A stretch of DNA of 64,000 nucleotides, taken from NCBI GenBank assembly GCA_949358305.1, contig OX442322.1, forward strand, positions 1,858,001 to 1,922,000, written 5' to 3'. The DNA comes from Strigamia acuminata (lineage: Eukaryota; Arthropoda; Chilopoda; Geophilomorpha; Linotaeniidae). The position numbers and the translations under genes are program-made. The notes below the pieces were generated by a model. That model did no database searches. It saw only the letters and a program-made list of their open reading frames with translations, and was not told the DNA's origin. How positions within the stretch are numbered: the stretch's first letter is position 1; each line of letters starts with the position of its first letter. Of this stretch, positions 9,257 through 20,373 are shown piece after piece.

Positions 9257-11470
9257 ATGACTGGAGTATTGCAAACAACCCGAATCACAAGATTCAACAC
9301 ACCGGTTGGCCAAGCCGGTCGCTACCATTGGTACGAAGAAACGTTTTTTCGATATCGGGAGGGAAACCAACCCAAAAATCCAGATTCCACACACAAGTTC
9401 TTACGGTGTTTACAACCTAATTGTGCCGCACGAGGATATGTGTTGGCGAATGAGAGTTTTCTCCACATTACCACCGAACATTGCAGAACATGCATTGGCG
9501 GTTCTGAGTTGGAAGTCTTAAAACAGCAGTTCCGTGAGCGCCTCATTGAATGCTGCCGAAATCTGCCCTCAGCCGCTCGTTTTAGAAGCCAACAATACGA
9601 TATTGTTTCGGCCGAGTTTCCGAGCTATGTCGCAGCAGCTGTGCCGTTTACATCTCTCACGTCGCTTCTAAGTACACATGCCAAGCCGAAACTACCCAAT
9701 GTTGCAACCATAACCGAATTAGTCGATTTGTTAGAATCACAGAAAAACCTTCCGCGGTTAGAAAAGTATAGTTCTTTGTACGCACGAAGTTGCACAACCA
9801 GTAATGTGTCGGTGTGCATTTTCTTTGTGGATTTCGAACTGTTGGACGCAATGGCGAAACGGTGCACGGAATTCCATGTGGATGCAACTTTCCAGGTGGT
9901 GCCACGTGTAAAACATACAGACCGACAGAACTCGTTTTACCAATTCTTGACCGTTCATAGTATGGTCAAATTTTCGCTGGTTTTATTTTTCTACGTTCTA
10001 ATGACATCGAAATGCGCCGAGTCGTATAATGCCGTGTTTTCTTATCTACACGGGATTTTACATGGATTACAGCCTGGTTCCGTTTTCATGACTGACTTTG
10101 AGCCGGCCATGTATGTCCAATTGGAACTTCGATTTGCGTCGTGCAAAATTGTGCACTGTTACTTTCACTTCTGTGATGCGATCAGAAGGTATTTCGATTC
10201 CAATGCGTTGCGCCCCATCTATCAGGTGAACGAGCATGTCTGGATGATTATCCATATGGTTATGGCGTTGCCTCTCTTAAGAGCCGATTTGATTACGGAG
10301 GGTTTTGTCATCGTCTCAGCCGAGTGGGCTGCTGTGAAGGACCAGTTCCCCGAGGCCGGAGCCATAGACAATTTTCTGGATTACGTGGACAGGTATTGGT
10401 TGCAGACAGTTGGAAACGAGCAAATCACTGTTTACAGGTTGGCACACAGAACGAATAACGCCTTGAAATCGTGGCACGCCCAAATACCAAAGCATCTAAA
10501 CCGACATGTGGCGGCGCTACAATTTGCGAGGAACTTGGAAGGCTTACACGTTCGAGCTGTTAACTGCATGAATCAGCTTCAAACAGGTAGTCGATCACAT
10601 GCAAGAAAGCCGCAATACATTGGCAACGACAAATGTATTGAGGAGATTACTACCGACTTGGACATTGGTGCTCGTATAGTGATTGAGTTCTTAAAAGAAG
10701 CCGCACATCGCATCACTAACATGAAAGGCGGCGTACGTTTGGAGGTTGATGCGTCTTTGGTTGCCCCGGTTAGACTACTAAACAGCGTCGCAGTTCCACG
10801 GATCGACGAAAGAGTTTCGCAAACTCAAGACCCCCGAGCGCAAGCAGACGTAGAAGTTATTGTTCCAGTGGCACAACCTGTTGCTGAAACTGCGCAGCCG
10901 ACTGTCGCTCGTCAGAGACCAGGCCGTCCTCCCGGTAGCAGAAACCGAGTACGGCCCGATGCGCAAGAGCAGCCAACTCAGCGTCGAACTGTTCCTCGCC
11001 GTAGAGCTCGCCAAGAAGTTGAGGAGGAAGACGAGTTGGAGCCACCCCTAAGACGACAGCGAACTGAACGCCATTACCAACGATACGATGAAGATTTGGT
11101 AATTTATAAAAAACTTAAAGCAGATTTGATCCAGATGAGAGCTGCTTTGGAGGAACATGACACCGACGACACCATGATGGCCGCAGTTGTTGACGCTTTT
11201 AATGCACGAAATGCGTGGAAAGAACAAACAGCGGAACACGTGCAGCACCGATTCAATTTGAGAGGAGTTGTGAAAGGCGCAGATGCAGAAGAATCCGATT
11301 GTGAAGCTAATAAGTGTTCCATTTGCACAACCAATAAGAAAAATATTTTCTTGGTGCCATGTGGACACAGCTTCTGCTCGACCTGTGTGGACAACTTCAT
11401 TCAGGATAAGGTCGAGCCTAAGTGTCTGTCTTGCAGGCAGGCAATTTTAAGCTTACATAAAATGTTTTAG
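9257..11470 (+). CDS. FLYWCH-like / MULE transposase / AT-hook / RING protein
   Basis: Intact single-exon ORF of 737 codons from the ATG at 9257. This start has the good context TCAACATGA; an in-frame ATG at 9221 would add 12 residues. A FLYWCH-like zinc motif comes first (C51, C56, then H75 near residues 40-80). The MULE transposase core follows, with VDATF (D209), MTDFEPAM (D280) and CYFH (C301, H304), matching the usual DDE layout; I did not locate the catalytic Glu. RPGRPPGS near residue 555 is an AT-hook, inside a basic and acidic linker. The C-terminal 50 residues form a C3HC4 RING from CSIC (C687) through PCGHSFCSTC to CLSC. MULE enzymes move DNA by cut-and-paste. The RING suggests ubiquitin ligase activity, perhaps on chromatin or on itself, which is inference. 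Confidence 0.88.
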   Translation: MTGVLQTTRITRFNTPVGQAGRYHWYEETFFRYREGNQPKNPDSTHKFLRCLQPNCAARGYVLANESFLHITTEHCRTCIGGSELEVLKQQFRERLIECCRNLPSAARFRSQQYDIVSAEFPSYVAAAVPFTSLTSLLSTHAKPKLPNVATITELVDLLESQKNLPRLEKYSSLYARSCTTSNVSVCIFFVDFELLDAMAKRCTEFHVDATFQVVPRVKHTDRQNSFYQFLTVHSMVKFSLVLFFYVLMTSKCAESYNAVFSYLHGILHGLQPGSVFMTDFEPAMYVQLELRFASCKIVHCYFHFCDAIRRYFDSNALRPIYQVNEHVWMIIHMVMALPLLRADLITEGFVIVSAEWAAVKDQFPEAGAIDNFLDYVDRYWLQTVGNEQITVYRLAHRTNNALKSWHAQIPKHLNRHVAALQFARNLEGLHVRAVNCMNQLQTGSRSHARKPQYIGNDKCIEEITTDLDIGARIVIEFLKEAAHRITNMKGGVRLEVDASLVAPVRLLNSVAVPRIDERVSQTQDPRAQADVEVIVPVAQPVAETAQPTVARQRPGRPPGSRNRVRPDAQEQPTQRRTVPRRRARQEVEEEDELEPPLRRQRTERHYQRYDEDLVIYKKLKADLIQMRAALEEHDTDDTMMAAVVDAFNARNAWKEQTAEHVQHRFNLRGVVKGADAEESDCEANKCSICTTNKKNIFLVPCGHSFCSTCVDNFIQDKVEPKCLSCRQAILSLHKMF

Positions 11471-11485
11471 TTTTGACTTCGCTGA

Positions 11486-11491
11486 AATAAA
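11486..11491 (+). terminator. polyadenylation signal
   Basis: AATAAA lies 16 bp after the stop codon of the MULE-RING gene, which implies a very short 3' UTR, typical of compact transposons. Confidence 0.6.
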
Positions 11492-11519
11492 CGCTTAAAC
11501 GCTTAATTAGATGCTGAAA

Positions 11520-11755
11520 TTAAGAGCGCTGGCAAAATCCAATAAAAGTATTATTATTATTTTTTTTTTTTTTATTACTTATTATTTTTTTTAAAATTTA
11601 ATTTAATATACGCTCAAACCTATTGACGCTGGCAACAATAGACGCTGGCAACATCAGAAGCTGGCAAAAACTTATTGAAAATAATAATAGAAATAATAAT
11701 AAACTAACGCTAAAACTCGAGAAGCTGGCGAATTTGGAGGCTGGCAAAGCCACGA
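11520..11755. repeat. right subterminal CGCTGGC array
   Basis: Six copies of [C/A]GCTGGC (for example GACGCTGGCAACA twice in 11624-11650) in inverse orientation to the left array, interleaved with A/T-rich text. Confidence 0.75.
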
Positions 11756-12640
11756 CCCACTTATTCATAATCAAAAAAATATTAGAACTTAGCTATCATA
11801 AATTTAGAAAAATTATTTTTGAGGAATTAAAGCTGGTCCCCTAAATTAATTTTCAAGAAAAAAAGAGTTACAGTTATTTTACTACTTTTGTTATTTTTCT
11901 GAGCCCACCATGGCTGTGGGAAGGTTAAAACCAATACAGGTCCAAATACAGTTTCAAAGCCGAATTGGGAGAAATGCGCCAACACACGTCTTAGTGACGT
12001 TCACTAAAACTTGTCGTTTTTTGGGAGATTAGGTTGTTATTCCAGTGGACCTTGTCACCTTGATGCAGAAATGCGTAATTCTGCATTTTTAACACAACAC
12101 CATAAAAACTCACAACAACATTCAGCCCACTAACCATGCTGCAACCAATATAAAACCGTAATTTTCGTATTTAAATAACATAAGTAATATTTAAATGAAA
12201 ATAAAATAAAGTAAAATTGTGTAGCGCCCAATTCCGCCTAATACGTTGCGGGGCAAAACCAATTCCGCCCCGCTATGTTGTTGATGTATTTTATGCATTT
12301 CCGATATGATTTGGATCTCCATGTGTTTGTTTCGATAGTTATTTTCAATATTGGTTGTTACAAATGCTATTCCTTATGTATTTCACGTGTATTCGGTATG
12401 ATGCACTAGTTTATTTCAATATGTATTGAGCACAATGCTGCTTTTAACGTTTTGTACATTTGCATTGCCATATTTAATCACCAGATGGCATTATGGTTTG
12501 TATAATTTATCCAACATGGCGGTTCACAGGAGTGAACACCTTATCCTAAGTTTTTCATCCACAAATAGACATTTAGGTAAATTTTACTCAACAATTAAAT
12601 GTTTATATTATTTTTAAACTGTTTGGCATTAGTTAGCACG
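11756..12640. other. noncoding stretch
   Basis: No gene seen. 11905-11990 is a divergent inverted copy of 8458-8560 (GGGAAGGTTAA..., AGGTCCAAA, TTGGGAGAAAT). The rest is A/T-rich without recognisable features. Confidence 0.45.
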
Positions 12641-12649
12641 TCTTTTATA

Positions 12650-13020
12650 AGTGCTTTAACCTTCCTATAGCCATGGTGGGGCAAAAAAATTACACAAGTG
12701 AAAAAATCACTGTAATTCTTTTTTTTCTTATTTTATAATGTCTAAATACAAACAGTTTTTCAATTATTATGAAGATAATTTAATATTTATAACATAAAAC
12801 ACCCTTAATGGGAGCGCCGTACATTGCTTTGCCATCTGTTTGCACTAGATGGCGTATTAAAATTAGTCCTAAAACATGTGCTTTTACCAAGAAAAATGCG
12901 ATTGCACCAGGAAAAATGTGATTGTGCACATGTGCAGAAGGGTTTTTGAAAAGAAGTCAGAAATGACCGACCATGGCTGCACATGTGTAGTATTAGCCAT
13001 GGCTATGGGAAGGTGAAAGT
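12650..13020. mobile_element. about 370-bp TIR repeat
   Basis: Ends are inverted copies: left ACCTTCCTATAGCCATGG, right CCATGGCTATGGGAAGGT. The right third (12885-13017) is clearly homologous, in inverse orientation, to 8520-8690, sharing GCGATTGCA, GTGCACATGTGCAGAAG and ATGACCGACCA. It is a nonautonomous repeat of unknown superfamily. Confidence 0.65.
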
Positions 13021-13139
13021 ATTTTCCATCGTTATTTTGGACTCGGGCACGTCTGTACGACGTTGCTCGCACCATAAGAGTTTGCATGTGAAACGTGACG
13101 CCATTTTTGTTTACTTGCACTCGATATTCGGTTTATTTC

Positions 13140-13491
13140 TGAATATTAGTGCCTAGCTTTTACTCTGAACTACATATGTTTGCGTAACGTGCAATGGCCG
13201 AACTGAGTTCGGCCAGTATATGGCGCGGCGAGATTGCATTGTCTCCTGTTTATTTCCATCTCAGGGCAAAGATGGAAAAGCATTTCAATCAAACTATAAA
13301 GTGTTATTTATGTCTTGTGTTTTCTTTAGTGTTTAATATTATTTAGTATCATTTGTTGCTTATGATTTATTTGGTTTAAGAATAAAGAATAAAGAAGTGT
13401 GTAAGTTTAAACACTCAACCCTGACTTTCCCTCATTCATTCATTAGTAGTTAAATAAAATGGTCTAATTTAGCCACAGTGCCACGTAACAA
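13140..13491. repeat. LTR-like segment next to gypsy pol
   Basis: The segment ends CCACGTAACA at 13491. On the minus strand it is preceded by the purine tract GGAGGGGATA, as a 3' LTR after pol would be. The text near the end resembles the LTR-like segment at 35358-35853 (TGTTACGTGGC start, TTCTTTATTC). AATAAA-type signals occur on both strands, and the outer boundary is not fixed. Confidence 0.5.
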
Positions 13492-13599
13492 TATCCCCTC
13501 CGTCAAGGGCAAAAAGACCTTCAACTGGAACAAGCTCAAATGAGCGGGTTATGGGCCCTTATGGTCTCTTTCGCCAACCTCGAAACTTACACTAACTCT

Positions 13600-15535
13600 T
13601 CTATTGTAAAACTTCTCTGCCTTGTTTGGGCGAGGGCCCTCACTTCTGCTGCCAGAACCCTCCTGTGAACGAGTCTATGGTAGAAGCCGCTGACTCTGAT
13701 CGATGGCAGAAACTCTTTGCCGTCCGAATCAGAGTCCGGCTTCCCGAGCAATCTGGTCCCCGTTGTGTGGACCACCTCAAAAGGAGAAAAGCTAGTTGAA
13801 GCATTGACGGCAGAATTGAATGCAACTCAACATTCAACAAATTTGTCCCACTTGCAATGATCGAACTGGTTGATTGACATGGCAATCTTTTAACCTCTTC
13901 GATTGGTCTCTCGCTACAATTGGACGGAAGGCCGTAATATGCTTTACTCTGATTCCCATCGCCTCGCAGCACTCTCCGAACTCCCTTCCTGCAAAGCACC
14001 TTGCATTATCTGTGATCACTTTCCGAAGGAACCCAAATTTGTACACAGCCCGTCTAAAGGCACCCAGCATTGTGCTCACGGTAACGTCTTTAACCGGGAT
14101 CAAATCTACCATTCCTGAAAGAGACTCCAAGGCTATGAAAATGTAGCAGAACTTTTCTGCTGAAGACATAAAATGACCTATATGATCGGCGTACAATCTC
14201 TTCTTAAACTTAGCTGCATTCACCGGATGCAACAAGCACATTGGCTTTCACTTGGGAAGTTTAAACTGTTGGCAGACTTTTCAGGACTTACAACAATTCC
14301 TGACCTCTGAATTCATCTCCGACACCACCTGTTTGAACCGCAACACTGTTGCTGCCCGCCCTCTATGTCCACTTGCACGAAAAGAATGGAGGCTCTTGAA
14401 ATATTCCAAGCCAAGAGTCTTAGGCAAAACCACTTTATGGCTTGAAAAACCGTTAAAATTATTAGTGGCAAGACTGAAGTACAAAACCCCTTGGTCTAGT
14501 CTCATTCGGTCTAGCCACCTCTTCTCTTCCTGGAGTTCCACGTCTTCGCCTGACAACTTTCTAATCACCCAGTTGCATCTGGGTTCTTTGCACTGCTGCG
14601 ATTTCAACCTCCTTCACGACGGCAGCAGCAAAAGCTGCAAGGCTGCTGGAATTTCCGGCGGCCCTTCCCCGTCTTCGGACAACAAACAGACTTCTGTCTG
14701 GCAGACCTGAATGTTGGGAAGACGAACGCAGCTCGTAATTACTCCTCTATCCCTGGCTACTGACCTTCCCGACTTCTGACTGACTGCCCTCTGAGGGCCT
14801 CTTCCTAGGTCTCTCTCCCGTTTAACTATATAAGGATCCAATGCCTCCTCACCAGTAGACTCATCAACGTAATCCCAGAGATTATCCTGGCGCCTCATCG
14901 TCCAGAGCAAAACCAAGGCCACGCATATCTACAGGCACAACCTCCGGAAATCTAATACGATACTAACCCAGCCATTCCAAAGAAGTTTGGTCTTCTGTCA
15001 GCAACCCGGCGAAATTGCAGACCTCCACTTCCTTGTATCCTTCAACCGGGGCTCTAGACAAAACGTCGGCGAGCTGGTTCTTCTTTCCTTCACAATATGA
15101 TATGGAAAAAACAAACTCTTGGAAAGCGAGGATCCACCTAGGCAGTCTCCCAACCGGATTCTTTTGGTCCATCAGCCATGTTAACGTCCTGTAATCCAAC
15201 TTCACGCAGAAGTGGGTCAAATTCAGATATGGTCTAAATCAAATTATCGCCTATACGACCCCAGGCATTCCAGATGAACTATCCAGTAATTTCTCTCAGC
15301 AGGAATCAATTTCTTGGACATGGCTGTAATAGGGACCCTTTTGGCACCATGCTCTTACATCAATACCGCCCCAATTCTCTCGAAAGAAGTATCTGTCTCG
15401 GGTATAAACTCTTTACTCCAGTCAGGAATCACCCTAGTTATCTCCTCCGCTAAGTGTCTTTTAACCATATCAAACACTTCTTGGCCAAGAGAATACCCTT
15501 TTTGCCTTCAACAGAGGGAGAAGCGAGTTTATTAA
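13600..15535 (-). pseudogene. Ty3/gypsy pol remnant (RNase H, integrase)
   Basis: Read on the minus strand this is a decayed gypsy pol. Around 15500-15225 the frame gives the RNase H signature FIPETDTSFERIGAVLM, a stop, then PITAMSKKLIPAE. It continues at 15220-14963 with KLDYRTLTWLMDQKNP and KKNQLADVLSR. At 14607-14281 comes the integrase zinc-binding HHCC module (HSFRASGHRG ... NCCKS), and at 14241-13834 the integrase core (HIGHF, YIFIALESLSG, VITDNARCF). Several frameshifts and stops separate the pieces. No reverse transcriptase palm domain or gag was recognised in the window. Confidence 0.85.
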
Positions 15536-16235
15536 CTGAGCTAAATTAAGCAATAATTTTGCAGTAAAAATTTTACTACTGTTAAATTTATAGATCGGAG
15601 TGTGAAATCCCATTCACACCAGAATGCTTTGGCTAGCCCAAAGTTAAAATCTAGTTCTAGTTCTTGGTGCAAATGCATCTAGCCCAAATTTATCTAATTA
15701 AAATTTTTTTAAACTAGATTATTATAATCCAGTTGTGTTTACTGTGTAATTGCCAAGGTTACTTCCCACAATTTAATGCGCAGCATGGTCAGTGGACAGT
15801 ATGCTAGCCTAGCTATGTGGATTTTTGATTCTTTGTGCAAACGCATTACTCCTACCTCAAGTTTGTATTACTACCACTAGGAGAAGTAGTTTTTATTTTT
15901 TTTATTTTTGTGATTGCTATTGCCATTTAAGTTGATATAATTTGGATTATTTTTATAAAAAAAATATTATTTCCGTTTAGGAAATAAAGTTTTATACACA
16001 TATAAATGTAAAACTCAAGTTTGTTATGTTTATTGGTTACTATGTCTGGATAGCAAACAATTTTAAATTTTGGCAGTTGTCTAGGCAATCGATTACAATG
16101 TCTGTACATTGTAATGCATTTCTGGTGTTTGGGTCTACATTTTTGGATCACTACACCAGTGATATGGCTCGGCCAATGGGAGAAGGACACCCTTTTGAGT
16201 CAAACCAGAGTATAAATCATTTTCTAGGCTAAATC
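15536..16235. other. noncoding stretch
   Basis: No gene. Text at 15618-15665 (CCAGAATG, TAGCCCA, TTAAAATCTA) is faintly inverted relative to 16500-16545, suggesting that an outer inverted repeat encloses the foldback that follows. Confidence 0.4.
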
Positions 16236-16239
16236 ATCC

Positions 16240-16516
16240 AAAACTACAGTTCAGGCCCAATATCTTGATTCTAAATTCATACTGCGCATCACATTCTGCA
16301 CAGACAATTTTCTAATTCCAGTTATTTAGCAGTATTAAGCTTAATAATGCTAAAATAGTAAATATTGTGTTTCTTTACTTTTATTTCAGCATTATTAAAC
16401 CTAATAATAGGCTTAATACTGCTAAATAACAACTGGAATTAGAAAATCGTCTGGGCAGAATGGGATGCGCAGTACGAATTTAGCATCAAGATACCAGGTG
16501 CAAACTGTAGATTTAA
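16240..16516. repeat. foldback element
   Basis: Two inverted arms of roughly 130 bp, 16240-16370 and 16384-16516. Shared blocks include TAATTCCAGTT..TTTAGCAGTATTAAGC, CTGCGCATC and TATCTTGAT. A central A/T-rich loop separates them. Confidence 0.75.
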
Positions 16517-17046
16517 ACTCCAGGCAAGCCCAAACATTCTGGTGCGAGCAAGGTATTATGGTCCAAAGATGTTTCTCTCGTAATGGTTTTAGTTAATTCG
16601 TCAAATTCATTAAAAAAGTGAGTCAGTTTGTGATAAAGGTATTCTAGAAATCTTAATGTTCTCATTGATTAATGATAATTTATTTTTGAAGGGAATATTT
16701 CTAGTCTAAATTTCTGAAAGTGGGTGCTAACCTTTTGTCCAGGGACTATTTGTAAATGGGAATATATTATTAATCCACTAAAATTCCTTGGATTTACACT
16801 AAAAAAAAACTAATTCTCCCACTTACTGAAATTTCCACTAACGCTCCTTTTTTGTTCCACTAAATTTCTACACTAAAAAAAAACTAAATTTTCCACTACT
16901 GAATTTCTCCACTATAAAAAACTAAGTACATCCACTATTTCTACTATTTTTTTTTATTACAAAAGGAAGGCCTTTCTGGCTTTCGATGGTCTACCTCGCT
17001 TCCTTTTCTCGCCCAAAGGCACGTTCTACTTAGGTACTGCTCAATA

Positions 17047-17430
17047 ATAGGACAAGAACAAGTTCCCTCATCCCAACAAGACCTCGGGGCCCCTCGCCGG
17101 CCGCAACATCGCCTTCGGCATGCACATCGGGTCAATCTTCGTGGAGGAATATGGCCACGCGAATGTCCACGACGACACACCACCCTCGTTCGTCGACTCC
17201 CGCCGCTCCCCGATGAGCCGGCGGATTCCCCAATTGTTGGAAGGTCTGCAAGGCGCTGCAGCAATTGGGGAGTCCACCGGCTCATCGGGGAGCAGCAGGA
17301 GTCAACAAACGAGGGTGGTGTGTCGTCGTGGACATTCGCGTGGCCATAGTCGTCCGTGAAGATTGATCCGATGTGCATGCCAAAGGCGAGGGGTCCCGAG
17401 TTCTACTTGGGACTGGGTCCCGACACGTGA
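17047..17430. repeat. GC-rich inverted repeat inside the TIR element
   Basis: Arms 17047-17245 and 17258-17430 are inverted copies. Both strands therefore encode nearly the same peptide, starting MHIGSIF and continuing through GHANVHDDTPPSFVDS, at 17120 on the plus strand and from 17378 on the minus strand. The sharp GC shift suggests captured foreign sequence. I do not recognise the peptide. Confidence 0.7.
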
Positions 17431-17461
17431 CTAGAACTCGGGCCTTGGCGGGGACTCAGTT

Positions 17462-17535
17462 GCCGGAGCGGGCAACTGTTGGGGCGCTCGTAGACCATGC
17501 CGGCAACTGTTGGGGCGCTCGTAGACCATGCGGAG
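17462..17535. repeat. short tandem duplication
   Basis: The phrase GGCAACTGTTGGGGCGCTCG followed by TAGACCATGC occurs twice in tandem, at about 17470-17500 and 17502-17532. Confidence 0.8.
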
Positions 17536-17825
17536 GAAGGGTTGGTTATCCTCGACTGTAACGACGCCAAACGTTATGCTAATGTGTGCAAAACGTTCGC
17601 TAAATGTTCGCACAGCTGCAGCACAAATAAAAAAAAAAATAGAAGTAGTAGTGGTAATATTAGTTTTTTCTTTCCGAATTAGATTTTAGTGGAAGATTTA
17701 GTTTTTTTTTAGTGTATAAATTTAGTGGAACAAAAAAGGAGCGTTAGTGGAAATTTCAGTAAGTGGTAGAATTAGTTTTTTTTCAGTGGAAATCCAAGGA
17801 AATTTAGTGGACCAATAAATGGGAC

Positions 17826-18370
17826 CCTTTGTAAATAAACAATAAAAATTAATCTTCTATTTTAACCCTTATATGGGCAAGATATGAAGAGGTCACTTTG
17901 GTCCACTCAATGTACCTACGAGTATTAGGATGCATCTGGGAGAACAGGTGATAACGCTTTAGTGTCAAACTTGGCGCTGGTTGTGGCAACATTTGACGAT
18001 TCACACAAAGACCACATATGCCACGCTGTCTGCAGTAAAACTTGGAAGTACTAAAAAAAATACTACAGAAAGTACTAAATAGAAGCGCTTTTGAAAAATT
18101 AAGAAAAGCCGACTTAAATTAAAACTGGGATTTCCAAGGGGCATAAACCTAAGCAACAAAAAAATAATAAAAATTGAATACTGCACAAAACAAACCAAAT
18201 TATTTTACTTACAAGCTATGTTATTATTTCAAACAAAATCAAAATTTTCAGCAAAATATACCACACCAAAAAAAATTTTCCTACTCAAGAAGACCCAAAT
18301 GAATATGCAGGTGTACCAGGGAGTGTTAGGACAAAAAAAAGCTATCTGGGTTTAATTTCAGTTGAAACAT
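17826..18370. other. A/T-rich noncoding stretch
   Basis: No gene or element end seen. Open frames are short and low in complexity. Confidence 0.4.
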
Positions 18371-19290
18371 TAAAATTTTGATTAGTGGAGCTTAAAGTTA
18401 GCTTTTGGCCACCATTGAATTCATGGAGGAAAAAAGGTTTATTTCTCGTTTTTGTTTAATTTTAGTATGAAATTTTGAATTTTTTTAGATGAATAGATAG
18501 ATTTCGGTGTTTTTTTTTTATTACTTTTGTTCGAGTCTCATTTGTACATTTTAGACATAATATTTTGAAATATTTTTCTAATTTTATGAGTTCAACATTT
18601 CATATTTCCTTATCAATGCCACGATCATCGCTTCCCATAGCTTCCAACATTGTGCGGCCAGAAACGCACGCCCAGTATGCCACCATCACTCCCTCTGAAG
18701 AGGGTGCTAGAAGTAATATCAAGGGTCCTAAAAGGCTTAAAGTTAGCTTTTGGCCACCAGTGAAGTCATAGAAAAAACAAAGGTTTATTTCTCTTTTTTG
18801 TTTGATTATAGTGTGGAATTTTGAATTTTTTTAAATGAATAGTTAGATTTCGATGTTTTTTGGTTTTTTTTAAACTTTTTTTCCGATCTAGGAATTCGAC
18901 AGGAGCAACATAAAAACTACATTCTGCATTGTTATCCACATTAAGCAAATTTTTGAATAATAGAATGCTGGATTACATTATTTTCAGCAAAATATTTCGA
19001 AAAATTTAAACTCATTTGTACATTTAAGACAAAATATTTCAAAATATATTTTCGAATTTTCACTTTTAAAAAAAAAGAATTGAAAAATGTAAACTCGTTT
19101 GTACATTTTAGACATAATATTTCGTAATATTTTTATAATTTCATGAGTTCAACATTTCATATTTCCGTATCAATGCCACGGTCATCGGTTCCCATCGCTT
19201 CCGATATTGTGCGCCCAGAATCGCGCGCCAAGTATGCCACCACCACTCCGTCCAGAGTGGGTGCTAGAAATAATATCAAGGGCCCAGTTT
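18371..19290. repeat. diverged direct repeats
   Basis: The block ACATTTCATATTTCC ... GTGCTAGAA.TAATATCAAGGG occurs at 18591-18735 and again at 19151-19287 with about 15% differences. A second pair, GTTTATTTCTC.TTTTTGTTT ... GAATTTTTTTA, occurs at 18435-18505 and 18781-18860. Both copies of the first block keep a short frame beginning MSSTFHIS.SMPRSS.PIAS. Function unknown. Confidence 0.7.
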
Positions 19291-20373
19291 TAGTGAAGCA
19301 GTGGGTTGAACTTTGCACACTTTTTTTTTCTTCATTTTTCTCAGTCATGCAAAAGTTCATTAAATTTTTAACTTTAAAAGATAAAAAGAAATATAAGTGT
19401 AAATTACGTTACAAATTTTTTAGGCTTTTTTTCAACACGATTTAACCCGGAAAAGAAATTTTGACTTAAATTACGTTGCAAATTAATTAGGATTTTTTAC
19501 TATATAATTTTATCTGTGAAAATTCCCGAGGTCTATTTATAAATCGTTTTAATTTTTAAAAAAGATATGGATTTATGTTAAGTTTCAGGTCAACTATTGC
19601 GAATAAACTAATCAAGTTAACAAAATGCTGCTTTAAGTCAGTTAAGTTACCTTGTCAATTTCTTCGGCACAAGCAAATTATGGTGACTACAAGTAAGTCA
19701 ACATGCTACAATTCAGCGTCTTCAGATGCTTCCACCAACAAATAGTGAACGGGGTTCATCGAACAAAACTAAATTAAAAGTCAGTTACTCACAATTCCTT
19801 TGATTCCGGAAATTATTTGTCTCTACATAATTCAAACGGACCGAGCTGAGAGCAGCTATGCACTTTATTCATACAAGAGACGGTCCAGTACAACACATCC
19901 AAACGCCAAGATTCTGCCAGGACAACAGTTTTAGCACAGCCAACATGCAGGTCACGTGATGACAAAACCACCAGACAAGTACAATCTGATCAGGCCAACC
20001 CCACTTAAATTGTAGAAATAAAACCAATGATCGGTTGTTGGGATTATACAAGTAAAGTAGATTTGACGTCGTGTGAACTGCATGTTGACCGTACCAAAAG
20101 CGTTTTCCGCTTGAAGCCACCAAAAACGTAGATACTAGTTGCCTTACAAGTCAGCTGTTAATGCAAAGGTAAATCTCTGTAGTGGAACTTGGAATTTGAA
20201 TTCTGGAGTTACCGATTGTTTTCTACAAATAAGTGTGTCTATAACTCCGTCTTGCAAACTTAAACAATTCCGATGTAAATTGTATAAACTTAACAATCAT
20301 CTACTTCAGTTGCTAGGCTGTCCGTTGCCTAGCAAGACTTTTTTGAGGCTCTGAACAAAATGCAGGGTACACC
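19291..20373. other. noncoding stretch
   Basis: No gene seen. Text at 19850-20110 (ACTTTATTC, GTCACGTGATGAC) has the flavour of an LTR end, but no partner copy was found. Confidence 0.35.

Larger units (their letters stand above)
8843..11755 (+). mobile_element. MULE transposon with RING-bearing transposase (ends approximate)
   Basis: The gene at 9257-11470 is flanked by oppositely oriented arrays of one short word: GCCAGCG on the left (about ten copies in 8843-9125) and CGCTGGC or AGCTGGC on the right (11520-11755). Such inverted subterminal repeats are what transposases bind in many DNA transposons, and the gene encodes a MULE-type transposase. I could not fix exact termini or a 9-bp duplication, so the boundaries are approximate. 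Confidence 0.65.
16757..17825. mobile_element. TIR element with GC-rich palindromic core
   Basis: Terminal inverted repeats of about 150 bp: left 16757-16905, right 17675-17825. They share CCTTGGATTT, CACTTACTGAAATTTCCACT and AACGCTCCTTTTTTGTTCCA. Between these A/T-rich ends sits a strikingly GC-rich core (16960-17620) that is itself an inverted repeat. No transposase is visible, so it is nonautonomous. No clear target duplication was found. Confidence 0.75.

Noticed and set aside
8843-11755. A clean 9-bp TSD for the MULE-RING element
   Set aside because: I compared sequence outside the outermost GCCAGC words and found no matching pair, so no boundary is claimed.
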